Below are positions 55,246 to 64,000 of a DNA stretch of 64,000 nt, one piece after another. The notes under the pieces were generated by a model. The model saw only the letters and a list, made by a program, of their open reading frames with translations. It was not told the DNA's origin and did no database searches. The DNA lies in assembly GCA_938038445.1 (NCBI GenBank), contig CALHRZ010000010.1, positions 80,757 to 144,756 on the forward strand. The letters run 5' to 3'. The stretch is from an uncultured bacterium (GTDB lineage: Bacteria; Verrucomicrobiota; Kiritimatiellia; CAIKKV01). Both the position numbers and the translations under genes were made by a program. Numbering within the stretch: the stretch's first letter is position 1; every line of letters begins with the position of its first letter.

Positions 55246-57798
55246 TTATTGGCGGGAACCGATCGGCCTTGCTGCACGTGGGCGGTTGTGAGGGACGACA
55301 GGCTGCTCGGGATCAAACCATTGCTCCCACGTGGGCGAAAGACCGTCGGCAACACCACGCAAATCCAGCGTGACGGCGATATCTTGATAGCGGGGGTTGG
55401 GCTCCGGAAGGGTGACGAGCCGGGCGGCGCTTGCGACGGAAGGGCGAAGATGCCAGATGCGGCCGTCCAATCCTTCCGGCACAGGAATTTCCAGTTCCCC
55501 CTTTCGATCGTACAGAATCGCCATCGTTCGATCCGGTGCGTTGATATCAAGCCGAATGACGTCGTCGGCAAGGGCGGTCTCGAATCGCACCGCAAAGGAA
55601 GTCGTGCGCGGGGGGACAAAGAAATACCAGTTTCGGGGTGCGCAGACGGTGAAGCGGTAACGACGCCAGCCGTTGTCGTCTTCCTCTCCCAGCAGAATGA
55701 GGGGGGTGGCCGGATAGGTAAACGCCATCCAGCGTTCAGGGCCTACGATCGAGAAAAAAAACACACCCGAACCGGTCTCAAGAAAATCGGAGGGCTGGCC
55801 ATTTGCTTCATGGAGGTGAAGAACAGGCCGTACCGCATCGAAGAGAACCCGTCCGTCCGTCCGGCGGACTTGAACGGATGCGTTCGCTGGATCCTCTTTC
55901 GTCCGGCGGGGAAGGTAGGAGCCGACCCGGAAGCCGAGAGACCTGCCCTCCGGGTTCCAGACGGCGAAACGGGCATTGCCCAGCACTTCCACGCCGTCTG
56001 GATCGCCGAGGGAGGGGCAGGGCGAAAAATGCTTCAGACCGGGCCAGCGTTGTTCCATCCCCGGGAGCCGAGCCGATTGAATGAAGGGGGACACCTCATA
56101 GAGCGTGACGGGCGCGAGTTGTTCGGATTCGGGATTGAACCAATTTTCGGGGGAAGCGGCGAGGTAAGGTGGCACCCCTTCCAGGCATATGTTGACATTC
56201 GCATAGTTATGGGAGTCGCCGAGGGAAACTTCGAGAGACCAGAATCGGCCGCCCGCGCCCGGTTCCACATATACGTCGGCTTCCTGGTCCTGAAGGTAAG
56301 GTGTGCGATCAGCGGGGGGCTGTCCCCAAAGGGCGGCGATGCGCTGTCCCCGTGGGGAAACGATGAAGAAGCCCCAATCTTCGCGCTGGGACATGTAGCG
56401 GTCGGCGCGTTGGGCTTTGGCCTTGAAGCGAAGGACGTCGTGAGGGACCCAGAACCACCAACGGCGGGGGGCGACAGGGAGAAAGACGGCGCGGCGATCC
56501 TCAATCATATGGCCTTGCGTGTTTCCCGTCCAGAGAACCGCCCTTTCCAAGGTGGTCGAAAGCCAGAAATTGCCTTTTGGTTCAACCGTATAGACGCCTT
56601 TATGCCCATTGGAAAATGTCACGGTGAAGCGACCTTTCCTGAGGGGTTGCGGCCCTTGGAGGAGCACGTGGCCTTTGGGATCCGTGATCCGGACGACGAT
56701 GGAATCCGAGTTCCAGTTTGTGCATGCCCACTGCATGGGGTAGAGCGTCAAGGAGAAAGAGCGGCCGTCGGGATTGAGAAGATGCAGGCGCGGTTCATAA
56801 CTCAGAAAGTGTCCCCAATCCCCGAGTATGGCATTGGGGAAAGCGGCATGCCCGTCTGGCTGAGGGTGCGGTAACGGCTCCTCGCACCAGCCCAGTTGGG
56901 CAAGGAAACGATGAACCATGGCAAGGGTTTCGGCAATCTGGTTCTCCGATCCGTAGCCTTGAAGAGCGAAGGCATGCGGCCAGGCGGGCATTCGGTGAAA
57001 AATCGAACGATTGCCCAGGCGGAGAAGTTCCCGGTGAAACTGTTCGGATTGGGTTGGGGGAACGACGGAATCGGCCTCTCCATGGATCAGGAGGGTGGGG
57101 GGAAAGCCGGGCTTGACATGAAGAATGGGAGAAAACAATCGGCTGTGTTGTCTCCGAGTCTCTGCGTTCGCCGGCTGGCCGGGCGGGGGCGCCAGGGACT
57201 TGTGCGAATGCATCCAGGGAAGCGATTCGAGGTCGAGCGGAGCATTCAATAAAATACAAGCGCCCGCAGCAGACGACGGCGGGGGAAGTTTTTCTTTTTC
57301 CGGGGCGATCAGGAGGGCGGCGGCAGCGAGATGACCACCAGCGGACTCCCCGAGAATTGCGATCTGTTCAGGGTGGATTCCGAGGGCTTTCGCTTGGCTC
57401 CGGAGATACGAAAGCGCCTCTCGGACATCGGCGATACAGTCTGGGAGACGGATGAGCGGATCGTCCTCGACAGGACGGTATTCCAGGAGAACGACGGTTA
57501 CCCCTTTAGGTGGAAAATACCGCGCAAAAGGTTCAAAAAGCGATGGGCTGGGCGAACTCCATCCCCCTCCTGGCACAAGAAGAAGCGCCGGGTGGGCGGC
57601 GGTCTCTTCACCTGACGGTGCAGCGCGGTAAACGCGGAGGCGCAACGAGTGGTTATTAAGTTGTTTGTATGGGTAGTCTTCTGGAGTCGGGTAGGGAGGG
57701 GAAGGAGAAAGCGGTTGGCTTTGTCCGAGAAAGCAAAGAACAGGCAGTGCGCAGAAGGGAAAACTGAAACCGGGTGTGAGAAAACGAATGGATGGCAT
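55246..57798 (-). CDS. Secreted esterase (alpha/beta hydrolase) with duplicated C-terminal module
   Basis: The ATG at 57798 follows AGGAGAAG; the 850-residue product has a signal peptide (FSFPFCALPVLCFLGQSQ). Residues about 50-300 are an alpha/beta hydrolase: LLLVPGGGWSSPSPS (oxyanion hole), QIAILGESAGGHLAAAALL (Ser152), LIHGEADSVVPP (Asp243) and MPAWPHAFALQ (His275), as in acetyl-xylan or BD-FAE-type esterases. Residues about 320-850 carry two copies of a beta-rich module: one from RRWWFWVPHDVLRF to AASPENWFNPE, one from RRYRFTVCAPRNWYFF to LSPTWEQWFDPE. It probably deacetylates glycans outside the cytoplasm. An in-frame ATG at 57846 has a worse context. Confidence 0.8.
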   Translation of the reverse strand: MPSIRFLTPGFSFPFCALPVLCFLGQSQPLSPSPPYPTPEDYPYKQLNNHSLRLRVYRAAPSGEETAAHPALLLVPGGGWSSPSPSLFEPFARYFPPKGVTVVLLEYRPVEDDPLIRLPDCIADVREALSYLRSQAKALGIHPEQIAILGESAGGHLAAAALLIAPEKEKLPPPSSAAGACILLNAPLDLESLPWMHSHKSLAPPPGQPANAETRRQHSRLFSPILHVKPGFPPTLLIHGEADSVVPPTQSEQFHRELLRLGNRSIFHRMPAWPHAFALQGYGSENQIAETLAMVHRFLAQLGWCEEPLPHPQPDGHAAFPNAILGDWGHFLSYEPRLHLLNPDGRSFSLTLYPMQWACTNWNSDSIVVRITDPKGHVLLQGPQPLRKGRFTVTFSNGHKGVYTVEPKGNFWLSTTLERAVLWTGNTQGHMIEDRRAVFLPVAPRRWWFWVPHDVLRFKAKAQRADRYMSQREDWGFFIVSPRGQRIAALWGQPPADRTPYLQDQEADVYVEPGAGGRFWSLEVSLGDSHNYANVNICLEGVPPYLAASPENWFNPESEQLAPVTLYEVSPFIQSARLPGMEQRWPGLKHFSPCPSLGDPDGVEVLGNARFAVWNPEGRSLGFRVGSYLPRRTKEDPANASVQVRRTDGRVLFDAVRPVLHLHEANGQPSDFLETGSGVFFFSIVGPERWMAFTYPATPLILLGEEDDNGWRRYRFTVCAPRNWYFFVPPRTTSFAVRFETALADDVIRLDINAPDRTMAILYDRKGELEIPVPEGLDGRIWHLRPSVASAARLVTLPEPNPRYQDIAVTLDLRGVADGLSPTWEQWFDPEQPVVPHNRPRAARPIGSRQ

Positions 57799-57946
57799 GC
57801 GACTTCTCCTAAACGCGTTAATAACAAACGACAAAGCGGCCGGCAAGGGTGATGGGATATCGGCAGAGATTGTGATTGCCTTCGCGTCGAAAGGGCGATA
57901 CGGTTGCGAACGCCTCGATTAACGTTTACACAAAGGAGAAAATCCG

Positions 57947-59116
57947 GTGAATCAAACCCCATTAATTGAAACGGTTGCTGAGGCTTTAAAAACGATGGGG
58001 CTCAACCCCGTTCGAAACGAGGGGACGGATCTTGTGTTGGATGTCGAACTGATGGATGCGCGCTGGTCCACGGGCAAGCGGACGATTCACTACAGGGCGG
58101 CGATTTATTTTGACGAAGCGCGGCGGGCTGTGTTCATGCACGAACAGACTCGGGAAAGCGGCGGCGGCTTTTCGTTCGGTTTCCAGGGAGAATCCAGTAC
58201 CCAGATTGGACGGACCCTCATGCGGAAGGTCAAAAGTATCCAGTATGGGACCGACGGAAAGGTGTTTGAATACGAGTTTGATCTGGGGGCCATTCCGAAG
58301 ACGGTCGCAGCAGCGGCGGCAGAAGCCGGTTGGAAATTTCAAACGGTTCTTCGACGCTCCAGCGCGTTGTGGCCCAAGGGATATTCACCCCATGGAACGA
58401 CATCGCCACCTGCGCCACTCCCGGAATCAACGAGTCCCTCGGGCAGTGGCATCCTTCCGCCCCCCATGCCTCCGAAGGAGGCGCAGAAGATGACGGTGGA
58501 GCGGACGTTCGGCGCAGGGATGGCTGCACGGATAGGGCTTGGCGTGTGGACGGTTTTGCTTATTCTCCTGCTGCTTGCCTTTCGTTCCAACGGGTGGGGA
58601 TGGGTGGCCTGTCTTTTGATCGTGGGGGTGGGCTTTGCCCTTCAGGCACTGTGGAAGCATGCGGGCTGTATGGCTCATCTTGGACTCGGGATTGCGACGG
58701 TCGTTTTATCGTTCTTTGCGTTGTCCTTGTCCGCCACGCGGACGGAGTGGAGTTCAGCGCGGGTGGAAAAGGCGGTGGTGGCCAGTGCACTGGACGAGTC
58801 GGGGCGGGCGCTTCAGACGGCAACGATTTTTCCATCCGACATTTCCGAGCTGTATGTCAGCGCCGATCTTCGCCAGGCGCCGGCGGGGACGCGCTTGCGT
58901 TTCAAGTGGATCTACACGCAGGACCATCAAGAGATCGCGACCGTGGAGATGACGACGACCGAAGGGCAATCCGATGCGCCGGTCTTTTGTCGTCTTTCGA
59001 ATCAAGGAGGATTATGGCCCGAAGGAGAATATCGGGTTGAAATCTTCGTGGATGATCGCGCCAAGCCGGATGCCGTGACGGTCTTTCAGATAGGATCGCC
59101 CGGCCATTCGCGTTAG
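57947..59116 (+). CDS. Membrane protein of unknown function
   Basis: A 389-residue protein starting at GTG, with AAAGGAG eight bases upstream. Residues about 1-145 are soluble, with [20 protein letters not shown] and [14 protein letters not shown], then a Pro/Ser linker (about 148-180). Two or three hydrophobic helices span about 195-265 ([55 protein letters not shown]). The C-terminal 110 residues are a beta-rich domain ([40 protein letters not shown]) similar in look to domains of other bacterial envelope proteins. No family recognised. Its stop overlaps the convergent NagB-like gene by four bases. Confidence 0.7.
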   Translation: MNQTPLIETVAEALKTMGLNPVRNEGTDLVLDVELMDARWSTGKRTIHYRAAIYFDEARRAVFMHEQTRESGGGFSFGFQGESSTQIGRTLMRKVKSIQYGTDGKVFEYEFDLGAIPKTVAAAAAEAGWKFQTVLRRSSALWPKGYSPHGTTSPPAPLPESTSPSGSGILPPPMPPKEAQKMTVERTFGAGMAARIGLGVWTVLLILLLLAFRSNGWGWVACLLIVGVGFALQALWKHAGCMAHLGLGIATVVLSFFALSLSATRTEWSSARVEKAVVASALDESGRALQTATIFPSDISELYVSADLRQAPAGTRLRFKWIYTQDHQEIATVEMTTTEGQSDAPVFCRLSNQGGLWPEGEYRVEIFVDDRAKPDAVTVFQIGSPGHSR

Positions 59117-60042
59117 TGCATTTCGACCGTGACAGAGCCGATCCCCGATCGCAGGTAATTGAACTGGACGTTGGGGTGATCGGCGAGAAGGGACATGGGA
59201 ACCGACGAATCGGGGATTCGTTTTGAAATCATCAAGGCGGTTAGACGGATGCCAAACGGGTTGTCATGATGCCCCGGATGCCAGATGGATACTTTTTGGG
59301 CTTTCCAAGTTTCAAGGGGGCCGACGGTCAACGCTTCCGTCGGCACCAGTGCGACGTTGCCGCCTCCGGAGGTTCGCGCATTCTGTATGATCGTGACGGG
59401 ATGAAGCTGAACGCGGCGCGCGCCCAGTTTTCGGTATTCCTCGGGTGTAGGGGGGTTGTCTTTATAAGGGCCGGAGCGCGGGAGGGGATCGTTAAAGGCC
59501 CAGTGTTTGATTTCGCCTTGTCCGCCCTGCATGATGGCGCAGGAGATGGCGTTGAAACTGTCCGAGTACGCCTGGAGATCGCCGGTGGGGAAATGGAGGT
59601 TTTCCGGAGGCATTCGGAGATGGCGATTGATTCGATGGAAGCACAGTTCTTTATCGCATCGTGTGAAGGAGAGCGGATGGTCTTCTCCGACCGGCTTACC
59701 GTCGAGCACCCACTCATCCATTCCCCAAAAGTGGGCGTGGGTCAACTTGAGACCGATTGAATTGACCATGCGGGCCACAAGGGGGAGTTGTTCCGTGGGT
59801 CCGATCGGGCCGCAGATACCGACGGGATTATCCGGGGTTGCTTGTTTCCACGCTTCGATGTATTCCAATGCCTCAGCGCAATAGAATTCCTCCACTGTGT
59901 CATAGATTCGGACTGTAAAACCTGGGCGGGATAGTTGAAGGAGGTCGCTCGGAGTGAGGCGGGCGGCATCGGCGAGGATTTCAGGGTCAAGGGTGGTATA
60001 GTCCCACCAGTCCGTGGCAAGTTTACTCAACGGTCGGGGCAT
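59113..60042 (-). CDS. NagB/6-phosphogluconolactonase-family protein
   Basis: The 309-residue product starts at ATG 60042, with AGGAG six bases away; the longer frame is not needed. [12 protein letters not shown] matches the M-D-E loop of glucosamine-6-phosphate isomerase, and [13 protein letters not shown] the H-x-A-F-N-E-P region. The Asp of the usual D-G-H-I-A-F-N is replaced by [11 protein letters not shown], so a classical deaminase base is missing. [20 protein letters not shown] and [19 protein letters not shown] continue the fold. Cytoplasmic amino-sugar or sugar-phosphate enzyme, activity uncertain. It overlaps the PIG-L gene by 20 bases; the pair is probably co-transcribed. Confidence 0.8.
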   Translation of the reverse strand: MPRPLSKLATDWWDYTTLDPEILADAARLTPSDLLQLSRPGFTVRIYDTVEEFYCAEALEYIEAWKQATPDNPVGICGPIGPTEQLPLVARMVNSIGLKLTHAHFWGMDEWVLDGKPVGEDHPLSFTRCDKELCFHRINRHLRMPPENLHFPTGDLQAYSDSFNAISCAIMQGGQGEIKHWAFNDPLPRSGPYKDNPPTPEEYRKLGARRVQLHPVTIIQNARTSGGGNVALVPTEALTVGPLETWKAQKVSIWHPGHHDNPFGIRLTALMISKRIPDSSVPMSLLADHPNVQFNYLRSGIGSVTVEMH

Positions 60043-60823
60043 AACAGAACTCCTGAAGCAGATGTTGGAGCGGTTGGTAGGTTTGGGAACAGAATCCCAG
60101 GGGATTGTGGAAGCGCCAGCCCTCTGCATAGGAGAAACGCCCGGAATGGTGGCCCAACGAGGCGCTCATTCGTTCCATTTCGGCAAGGTACGCATCCATT
60201 CCCTGGCTGACGTCGAGCCATTCTTTCTGGCTTTTGTGGCAAGCCAGCATGGCGCGTTTGAGGGGAAGGACGGATTCGATGTTTAAGAAGAGATCGGGGC
60301 GGACCGGTTTGCCGAACGGGTCGCACAGTCCGTGCGGGAGGGCATGGTAGAGTGCGACAGGAGCATCGTACGGAGGGTGGGGAGGGCGAGTCGGAAAGTT
60401 GATCATTCCCCGTGCAAAGGCAGCTGTGACAATCAAGCGGCATGTATTTTGGTGGTCTTCCATATAGTCTTGAGGAGAGTGGGTCAGAATGAGGGTCGGG
60501 CGGATTGTCCGGATGATGGCCGCGACTTGTTCCAGGGATGGGGCGTCGAAAAAGATATGAAGATCATCGAACAGGGGGGGATGGTAGGAAGCGCCGGCGA
60601 GTCGGGCGGAATTCTCCGCTTCGGTGCGGCGGATGCGAACGATCTCCTCGCGGCTCTGTGTGGCTGTTCCGCAGGAACCGTTGGCCAGATTCCACATATG
60701 GATTTCGGCGCCGGCCTGTTTGAGCAGGAGGAGGGTGCCGGCCATCATAAATTCGATATCGTCTGGGTGGGCGGCGGCGGCCAGAACGACGGTCCGCAAA
60801 GGGAGGAGGGAAGACGCATTCAT
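60023..60823 (-). CDS. PIG-L (LmbE) family deacetylase
   Basis: A zinc-dependent N-deacetylase-type protein. The motif [14 protein letters not shown] gives His19, Asp21 and Asp22, and [20 protein letters not shown] carries the third ligand His. I use ATG 60823 (266 residues), because the conserved strand starts just after it; upstream in-frame ATGs at 60853 and 60883 are possible. Known relatives deacetylate GlcNAc-containing molecules. Together with the NagB-like neighbour it suggests a GlcNAc-type catabolic pair: deacetylation, then sugar isomerisation. No signal peptide. Confidence 0.88.
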   Translation of the reverse strand: MNASSLLPLRTVVLAAAAHPDDIEFMMAGTLLLLKQAGAEIHMWNLANGSCGTATQSREEIVRIRRTEAENSARLAGASYHPPLFDDLHIFFDAPSLEQVAAIIRTIRPTLILTHSPQDYMEDHQNTCRLIVTAAFARGMINFPTRPPHPPYDAPVALYHALPHGLCDPFGKPVRPDLFLNIESVLPLKRAMLACHKSQKEWLDVSQGMDAYLAEMERMSASLGHHSGRFSYAEGWRFHNPLGFCSQTYQPLQHLLQEFCYAPTVE

Positions 60824-60910
60824 GACGGAAGAGTATCTCTGAACGAAGTGCATATAATGGCAAAGAAGGCGGACGGTTGACAAATAGATTTCCGCCGCGC
60901 CCGGCGATGG

Positions 60911-61087
60911 TCAGGCGACAAAACGGTACGGACCGGACACAGGCAGACCGAACCGAACTCCTTCTGGCGTTCCACGCCCCTTGATGCGAATCGCAGGGTC
61001 CAGCTGATGCCGAAGGGCTGCGCTCCGGAATCCCCAAAAATGCCGGTCGCGCAGTTGGATCTTTGCCGGGTCCATCTTGACTTTCAT
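60911..61087 (-). CDS. Small ORF, possible remnant upstream of the deacetylase
   Basis: A 58-codon frame beginning MKVKMDPAKIQLRDRHFWGF and ending RFGLPVSGPYRFVA, in the same direction as the PIG-L gene and before it. It has coding-like composition but no clear SD and no family I recognise. It may be a short leader gene or a decayed fragment. Confidence 0.3.
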   Translation of the reverse strand: MKVKMDPAKIQLRDRHFWGFRSAALRHQLDPAIRIKGRGTPEGVRFGLPVSGPYRFVA

Positions 61088-61288
61088 ATTAAACATTTTT
61101 GGGCTATGCATGGGATCTCTTTCTGTGTTTAGCCGTTTGGTTTCGAATCAAGATTGTGCCCTTCGTGAACAAAAGTATCAGATATCAGATATTAAAATCA
61201 CAACACTTCATTGGGAAAAATATGAAAATTATTGCATCATGTTCATAAAGATGCTAACTTTGATTATCGATGAATTAGGCGAAAGAAA
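61088..61288. promoter_or_regulatory. AT-rich divergent control region
   Basis: About 200 AT-rich bases separate the minus-strand deacetylase group from the GntR/LacI regulator. It contains two exact tandem copies of TATCAGA (61176-61189) followed by TATTA, a plausible binding site for the adjacent regulator. No sigma-70 pair stands out with confidence. Confidence 0.4.
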
Positions 61289-62401
61289 ATGAAGGTTTCC
61301 AAACAACCTCTCTATCTCCAGATTGCTCAGACGTTGCAACGGGAGATTCCGCGTCGTTATGGGCCTGGAATGGAACTGGATGTTTCCGAATTGCAACAGC
61401 GCTTCGGGGTGAGCGCATTGACGTTGCGGGAGGCGTTGAGCGTATTGGTTCGTCAGGGTTTCATCGAGCGGTATAAGGGGCGGGGTACCTTTGTGAGTGC
61501 TAGAATTCCCGCGCCGCACGTCGGGATCGTCAGCGAGTTGGACCTATTTGACGGCGGGGTCTCCTTTTTTTACCGTCGGCTGACCCAGATGCTTCGGTTG
61601 CTGTTGCATGGGCGCGGGGTTCGTGTTCGGCTCTATATCGGTTATACGCAACCGGGAACGTCGGCCCAAACGTTGAGTTGCGACGATCTGGCCGACGATC
61701 TCGAACACGGGCAGTTGAGCGCCCTGGTAGCGGTGGCGCTCACGGTCCCCCGTGAACTTCGTGAAATGACCCGTCAGGCGGCTGTTCCGGTTGTTTCCGC
61801 TTCCTCCGGTTCGGATGGCTGCGTGATGCTCGATCATGCGGATTTCATTCGACGGGCGCTGGACGAACTGGCTGCGGTGGGAAGAAGAAAAATTGCGATT
61901 TTGGGTACCGCCGGTGTTTCGCCCAAGGAGATGGAACGTTTCGTGAAAGAACGGGGTTTTCAATTCCATCCGGGATGGCTGCAGCATGCGTTACATCCCA
62001 GCCTGCCGGGGGCAGGCTGGGAAAGCTTTTTGACGGCATGGAACGCCGCGGCGGAGCGTCCGGATGGTCTTCTGATCGCGGACGATATGTTTTTTAATGA
62101 TACGGCTTCGGCCATTCTTTCCCAACACATCGCGGTTCCGCACGATCTTTATGTGATTACGCATGCCAACCGCGGCGCCTGGCGCCGACCGCTCATTCCG
62201 GCAGTGCGCTATGAAGTCAATGTGGAAGAAGTCGGGCGAATCATGGCGGACATGACCCTTCGCCTGATGAGGGCGGACGCGGGAACCCATGAGGAGACCA
62301 TCCTTCGTCTCGAGCGGGTCGAGCCGGATTCCCAGCATTTTCTCGCCCCTTTCAGCCCTTCTCGAACGCGCGTAGAAATCAACACAACAGGAGGAGGATA
62401 A
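61289..62401 (+). CDS. GntR-type transcriptional regulator with LacI-like sensor domain (second)
   Basis: A 370-residue regulator. Residues about 7-70 are a GntR winged helix: PLYLQIAQTLQREIPRRYG, LQQRFGVSALTLREALSVLV and RQGFIERYKGRGTFVSAR. The remainder is a LacI-like ligand-binding part (HVGIVSELDLFDGG; GRRKIAILGTAGVSPKEMER; PDGLLIADDMFFNDTASAIL). It probably controls the divergent deacetylase/NagB-like pair and the secreted protein six bases downstream (5 bases between stop and ATG). Sequence is distinct from the first regulator at 17156-18262, so two separate signals are likely sensed. Confidence 0.9.
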   Translation: MKVSKQPLYLQIAQTLQREIPRRYGPGMELDVSELQQRFGVSALTLREALSVLVRQGFIERYKGRGTFVSARIPAPHVGIVSELDLFDGGVSFFYRRLTQMLRLLLHGRGVRVRLYIGYTQPGTSAQTLSCDDLADDLEHGQLSALVAVALTVPRELREMTRQAAVPVVSASSGSDGCVMLDHADFIRRALDELAAVGRRKIAILGTAGVSPKEMERFVKERGFQFHPGWLQHALHPSLPGAGWESFLTAWNAAAERPDGLLIADDMFFNDTASAILSQHIAVPHDLYVITHANRGAWRRPLIPAVRYEVNVEEVGRIMADMTLRLMRADAGTHEETILRLERVEPDSQHFLAPFSPSRTRVEINTTGGG

Positions 62402-62406
62402 ACCGC

Positions 62407-64000
62407 ATGAAAACCCGAACGGTCCGTATTCTCATTGCAGTGTGTTTCGTTAGTGCCTTTTGGCAAGAAGCCGATTTGCACGCTGCCTCGTTTTATTGGG
62501 ATGCCGATGGAGACGACACCACGGCGGTCGGGGGCAACGGAGTGTGGAATACGGCCAGCGCTCTCTGGAGGGCGAGTTCGGCGACCGGGGCGTTGAGCAC
62601 CTGGCCGAACACCTCTCCGAATAGCGATCAGGCCGTTCTTTCCGGAACAACCGGCACGTTGACGATTGCGTCGGATACCACGATCTACGTGAATGATCTT
62701 CGTTTGGCACTTTCCGGCCGGTTTGTGATTGCCGACGGAAACGCCAATTCGCTTCTCGTGTTTTCAGGAGCAAACCCACAGGTTTCTCAATCGGCTAGTA
62801 CTACGGCTATCAATTTTCGAAATCGTGTAGAGGTCGGCACGGCGGGGCTAACAATGGAACAGACGGGAGTGGGCAGCGGGGCCTACACGTTCGGTGGGAC
62901 AAATCAGATTGTGGGTTCAGGCCCCATCCGCATGAATATGGGAAGCAGTCAATATGGGGCGCAACTGGATATCAATGCTCCTCAGGAAAACTTCAGTGGC
63001 GGCTTCCAAGTGGCGAAAGCGACTCGGCGCAATGTGACCCTTCACGCCATGGTGACCAACGCCCTGGGAACCGGCGCGGCCCGCGCCGAAGGATACGGAA
63101 CCATCGCGCTCAACGTCTGGGGGGCGCAGATGCCTGTCGGGGGAGTGCCCGCCGGTATCTTTGCGGTGAGCAATGCAACCATCCGTTTGCCTTCGACCGC
63201 CGCCAGCGGCACGCCGGACCGATTTGTGGTCGGTCCCAATGCCGCTTTAGCGGGGAATTCTGTCGCACTTCCTTCGGTGACTCGCGTAGCATCATTCAGC
63301 ACATCGCCCAGCAGTCCCGAGGTCATTTTATCCCCTAACGCCGTTATTCTTCATCAAACGGCCAATAGCAGTGTATCCGTGAGTGGGCTTGGGACAGCTG
63401 CCGATCTTTTATTTGGACTGGATGCCAATTTTACGGCAACCGGTTTTTCCCTGACGGTCGGAAAGGGAACGCCTTGGCGCGGACTTTCCAACACGACCAT
63501 CAACGATACGGGAACAGGCGGGCGTGAGATACGGCTGGAAGCTGGAATGATTTCTATCGCGGCGGGAACCGAATCCATCACTCTTCAAGGCTTTGGTGTG
63601 GACTACAATTACAACCCTTGCGCGCTGATTCTCGGGAACGGAACAAAGACGCCCACATTTGCCGCTGTTGGAGACCCCTGCATCGCCCGCATCGTGCGGA
63701 ATGTCAAGATTGACACGTCGGTTCCTGATTTCCCCGGCTTAGCCCAATTCTGGTTGGCCCGAGGCGCTCAGCTTTTGCTATTGAGGGCAGGAGCCGCAGC
63801 GACCAAGCCGGCGGCCCTCGAAAATGGATCGCGCATCACTTTTGTTCCCGCCGCAGCGGGCAGCAGTGCCACGCTGGGAGCTGTGACCGTGATGGGACAA
63901 GCAGACCTCAGTGTGACGCGAAAAACTGCCGGAACTCCCGACACCTTGACGGCGGCAAGTTTGATTCGGGCCAATCAGGGCGTGTTACGGATTCTAAATT
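62407..64000 (+). CDS. Secreted autotransporter-associated beta-strand protein, cut by window edge
   Basis: AGGAGG lies 10 bases before the ATG and the frame stays open to the right edge (over 530 residues). A signal peptide (RILIAVCFVSAFWQEADLHA) leads into SFYWDADGDDTTAVGGNGVW and NTSPNSDQAVLSGTTGTLT, the classical N-terminus of autotransporter-associated beta-strand proteins, then many short strands with Gly/Asn/Thr turns (GGTNQIVGSGPIRMNMGSS; FGLDANFTATGFSLTVGKGT). It resembles the tail-motif proteins at 24864-37086, but its C-terminus is outside the window, so whether it ends in GT-x-x-x-[IV]-R is unknown. Probably surface-exposed. Co-transcribed with the regulator before it. Confidence 0.8.
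   Translation, partial: MKTRTVRILIAVCFVSAFWQEADLHAASFYWDADGDDTTAVGGNGVWNTASALWRASSATGALSTWPNTSPNSDQAVLSGTTGTLTIASDTTIYVNDLRLALSGRFVIADGNANSLLVFSGANPQVSQSASTTAINFRNRVEVGTAGLTMEQTGVGSGAYTFGGTNQIVGSGPIRMNMGSSQYGAQLDINAPQENFSGGFQVAKATRRNVTLHAMVTNALGTGAARAEGYGTIALNVWGAQMPVGGVPAGIFAVSNATIRLPSTAASGTPDRFVVGPNAALAGNSVALPSVTRVASFSTSPSSPEVILSPNAVILHQTANSSVSVSGLGTAADLLFGLDANFTATGFSLTVGKGTPWRGLSNTTINDTGTGGREIRLEAGMISIAAGTESITLQGFGVDYNYNPCALILGNGTKTPTFAAVGDPCIARIVRNVKIDTSVPDFPGLAQFWLARGAQLLLLRAGAAATKPAALENGSRITFVPAAAGSSATLGAVTVMGQADLSVTRKTAGTPDTLTAASLIRANQGVLRILN

Noticed and set aside
55249-56874. Plus-strand 541-codon ORF
   Set aside because: Antisense to the esterase, whose catalytic triad and signal peptide support the minus-strand gene.
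1-64000. CRISPR arrays, IS elements, prophage or tRNA genes
   Set aside because: None were seen on reading; a tool-based search was not possible.

Overview
The window looks like chromosome from a glycan-degrading member of the PVC group, most likely Kiritimatiellota, Verrucomicrobiota or Lentisphaerota. This is an inference from gene content: many Cys-type sulfatases, GntR-type regulators with LacI-like sensor domains, DUF4838, DUF1961 and DUF2723 proteins, and secreted beta-strand/glycine-rich proteins. The DNA is GC-rich. I saw no rRNA, tRNA, CRISPR array, IS element or prophage gene.

Positions 1-10775 are mostly housekeeping. Two overlapping GT4 glycosyltransferases lie on the minus strand; the second runs off the left edge. 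Then follow rsmI, a STAS/SpoIIE-phosphatase pair that runs straight into grpE-dnaJ-rsmE, and a convergent 1150-residue DUF2723 membrane protein with a TPR tail. Positions 11161-15559 hold a GH35-like beta-galactosidase, a tandem metallo-beta-lactamase-fold protein and a small lipoprotein. Positions 15906-17042 are a sialidase (BNR) pseudogene with five in-frame stops and one dominant reading frame.

Positions 17156-53347 form one unidirectional locus of about 36 kb with mostly overlapping or nearly abutting genes. It starts with a GntR/LacI-type regulator and a 1386-residue HEAT-repeat protein, then GH31. Next come four secreted proteins that share an N-terminal W...NW motif and a C-terminal GT-x-x-x-[IV]-R tail, interleaved with an internally deleted PL8 lyase relic, a DUF4838 protein fused to an FGE-like domain, and a PKD/LamG-type protein. 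It continues with GH38, a UroD-fold methyltransferase-like protein, a Gfo/Idh oxidoreductase, GH29, a DUF1961 protein and six sulfatases. GH31, GH38, GH29 and the sulfatases have no visible signal peptide, whereas the glycine-rich proteins and the DUF4838 and PKD proteins do. The simplest reading is capture or initial processing outside the cytoplasm followed by cytoplasmic desulfation and exo-hydrolysis of a sulfated, fucose- and mannose-containing glycan. No transporter and no SusC/SusD pair is present.

Positions 53360-64000 hold two secreted minus-strand proteins (one with a TIM-barrel look, one an esterase with a duplicated C-terminal module), a membrane protein, a NagB-like/PIG-L pair, and a divergent second GntR/LacI regulator followed by another secreted beta-strand protein that runs off the right edge. 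Three genes carry frameshifts, two of them at runs of nine G; assembly error and real switching or decay cannot be told apart from sequence alone.
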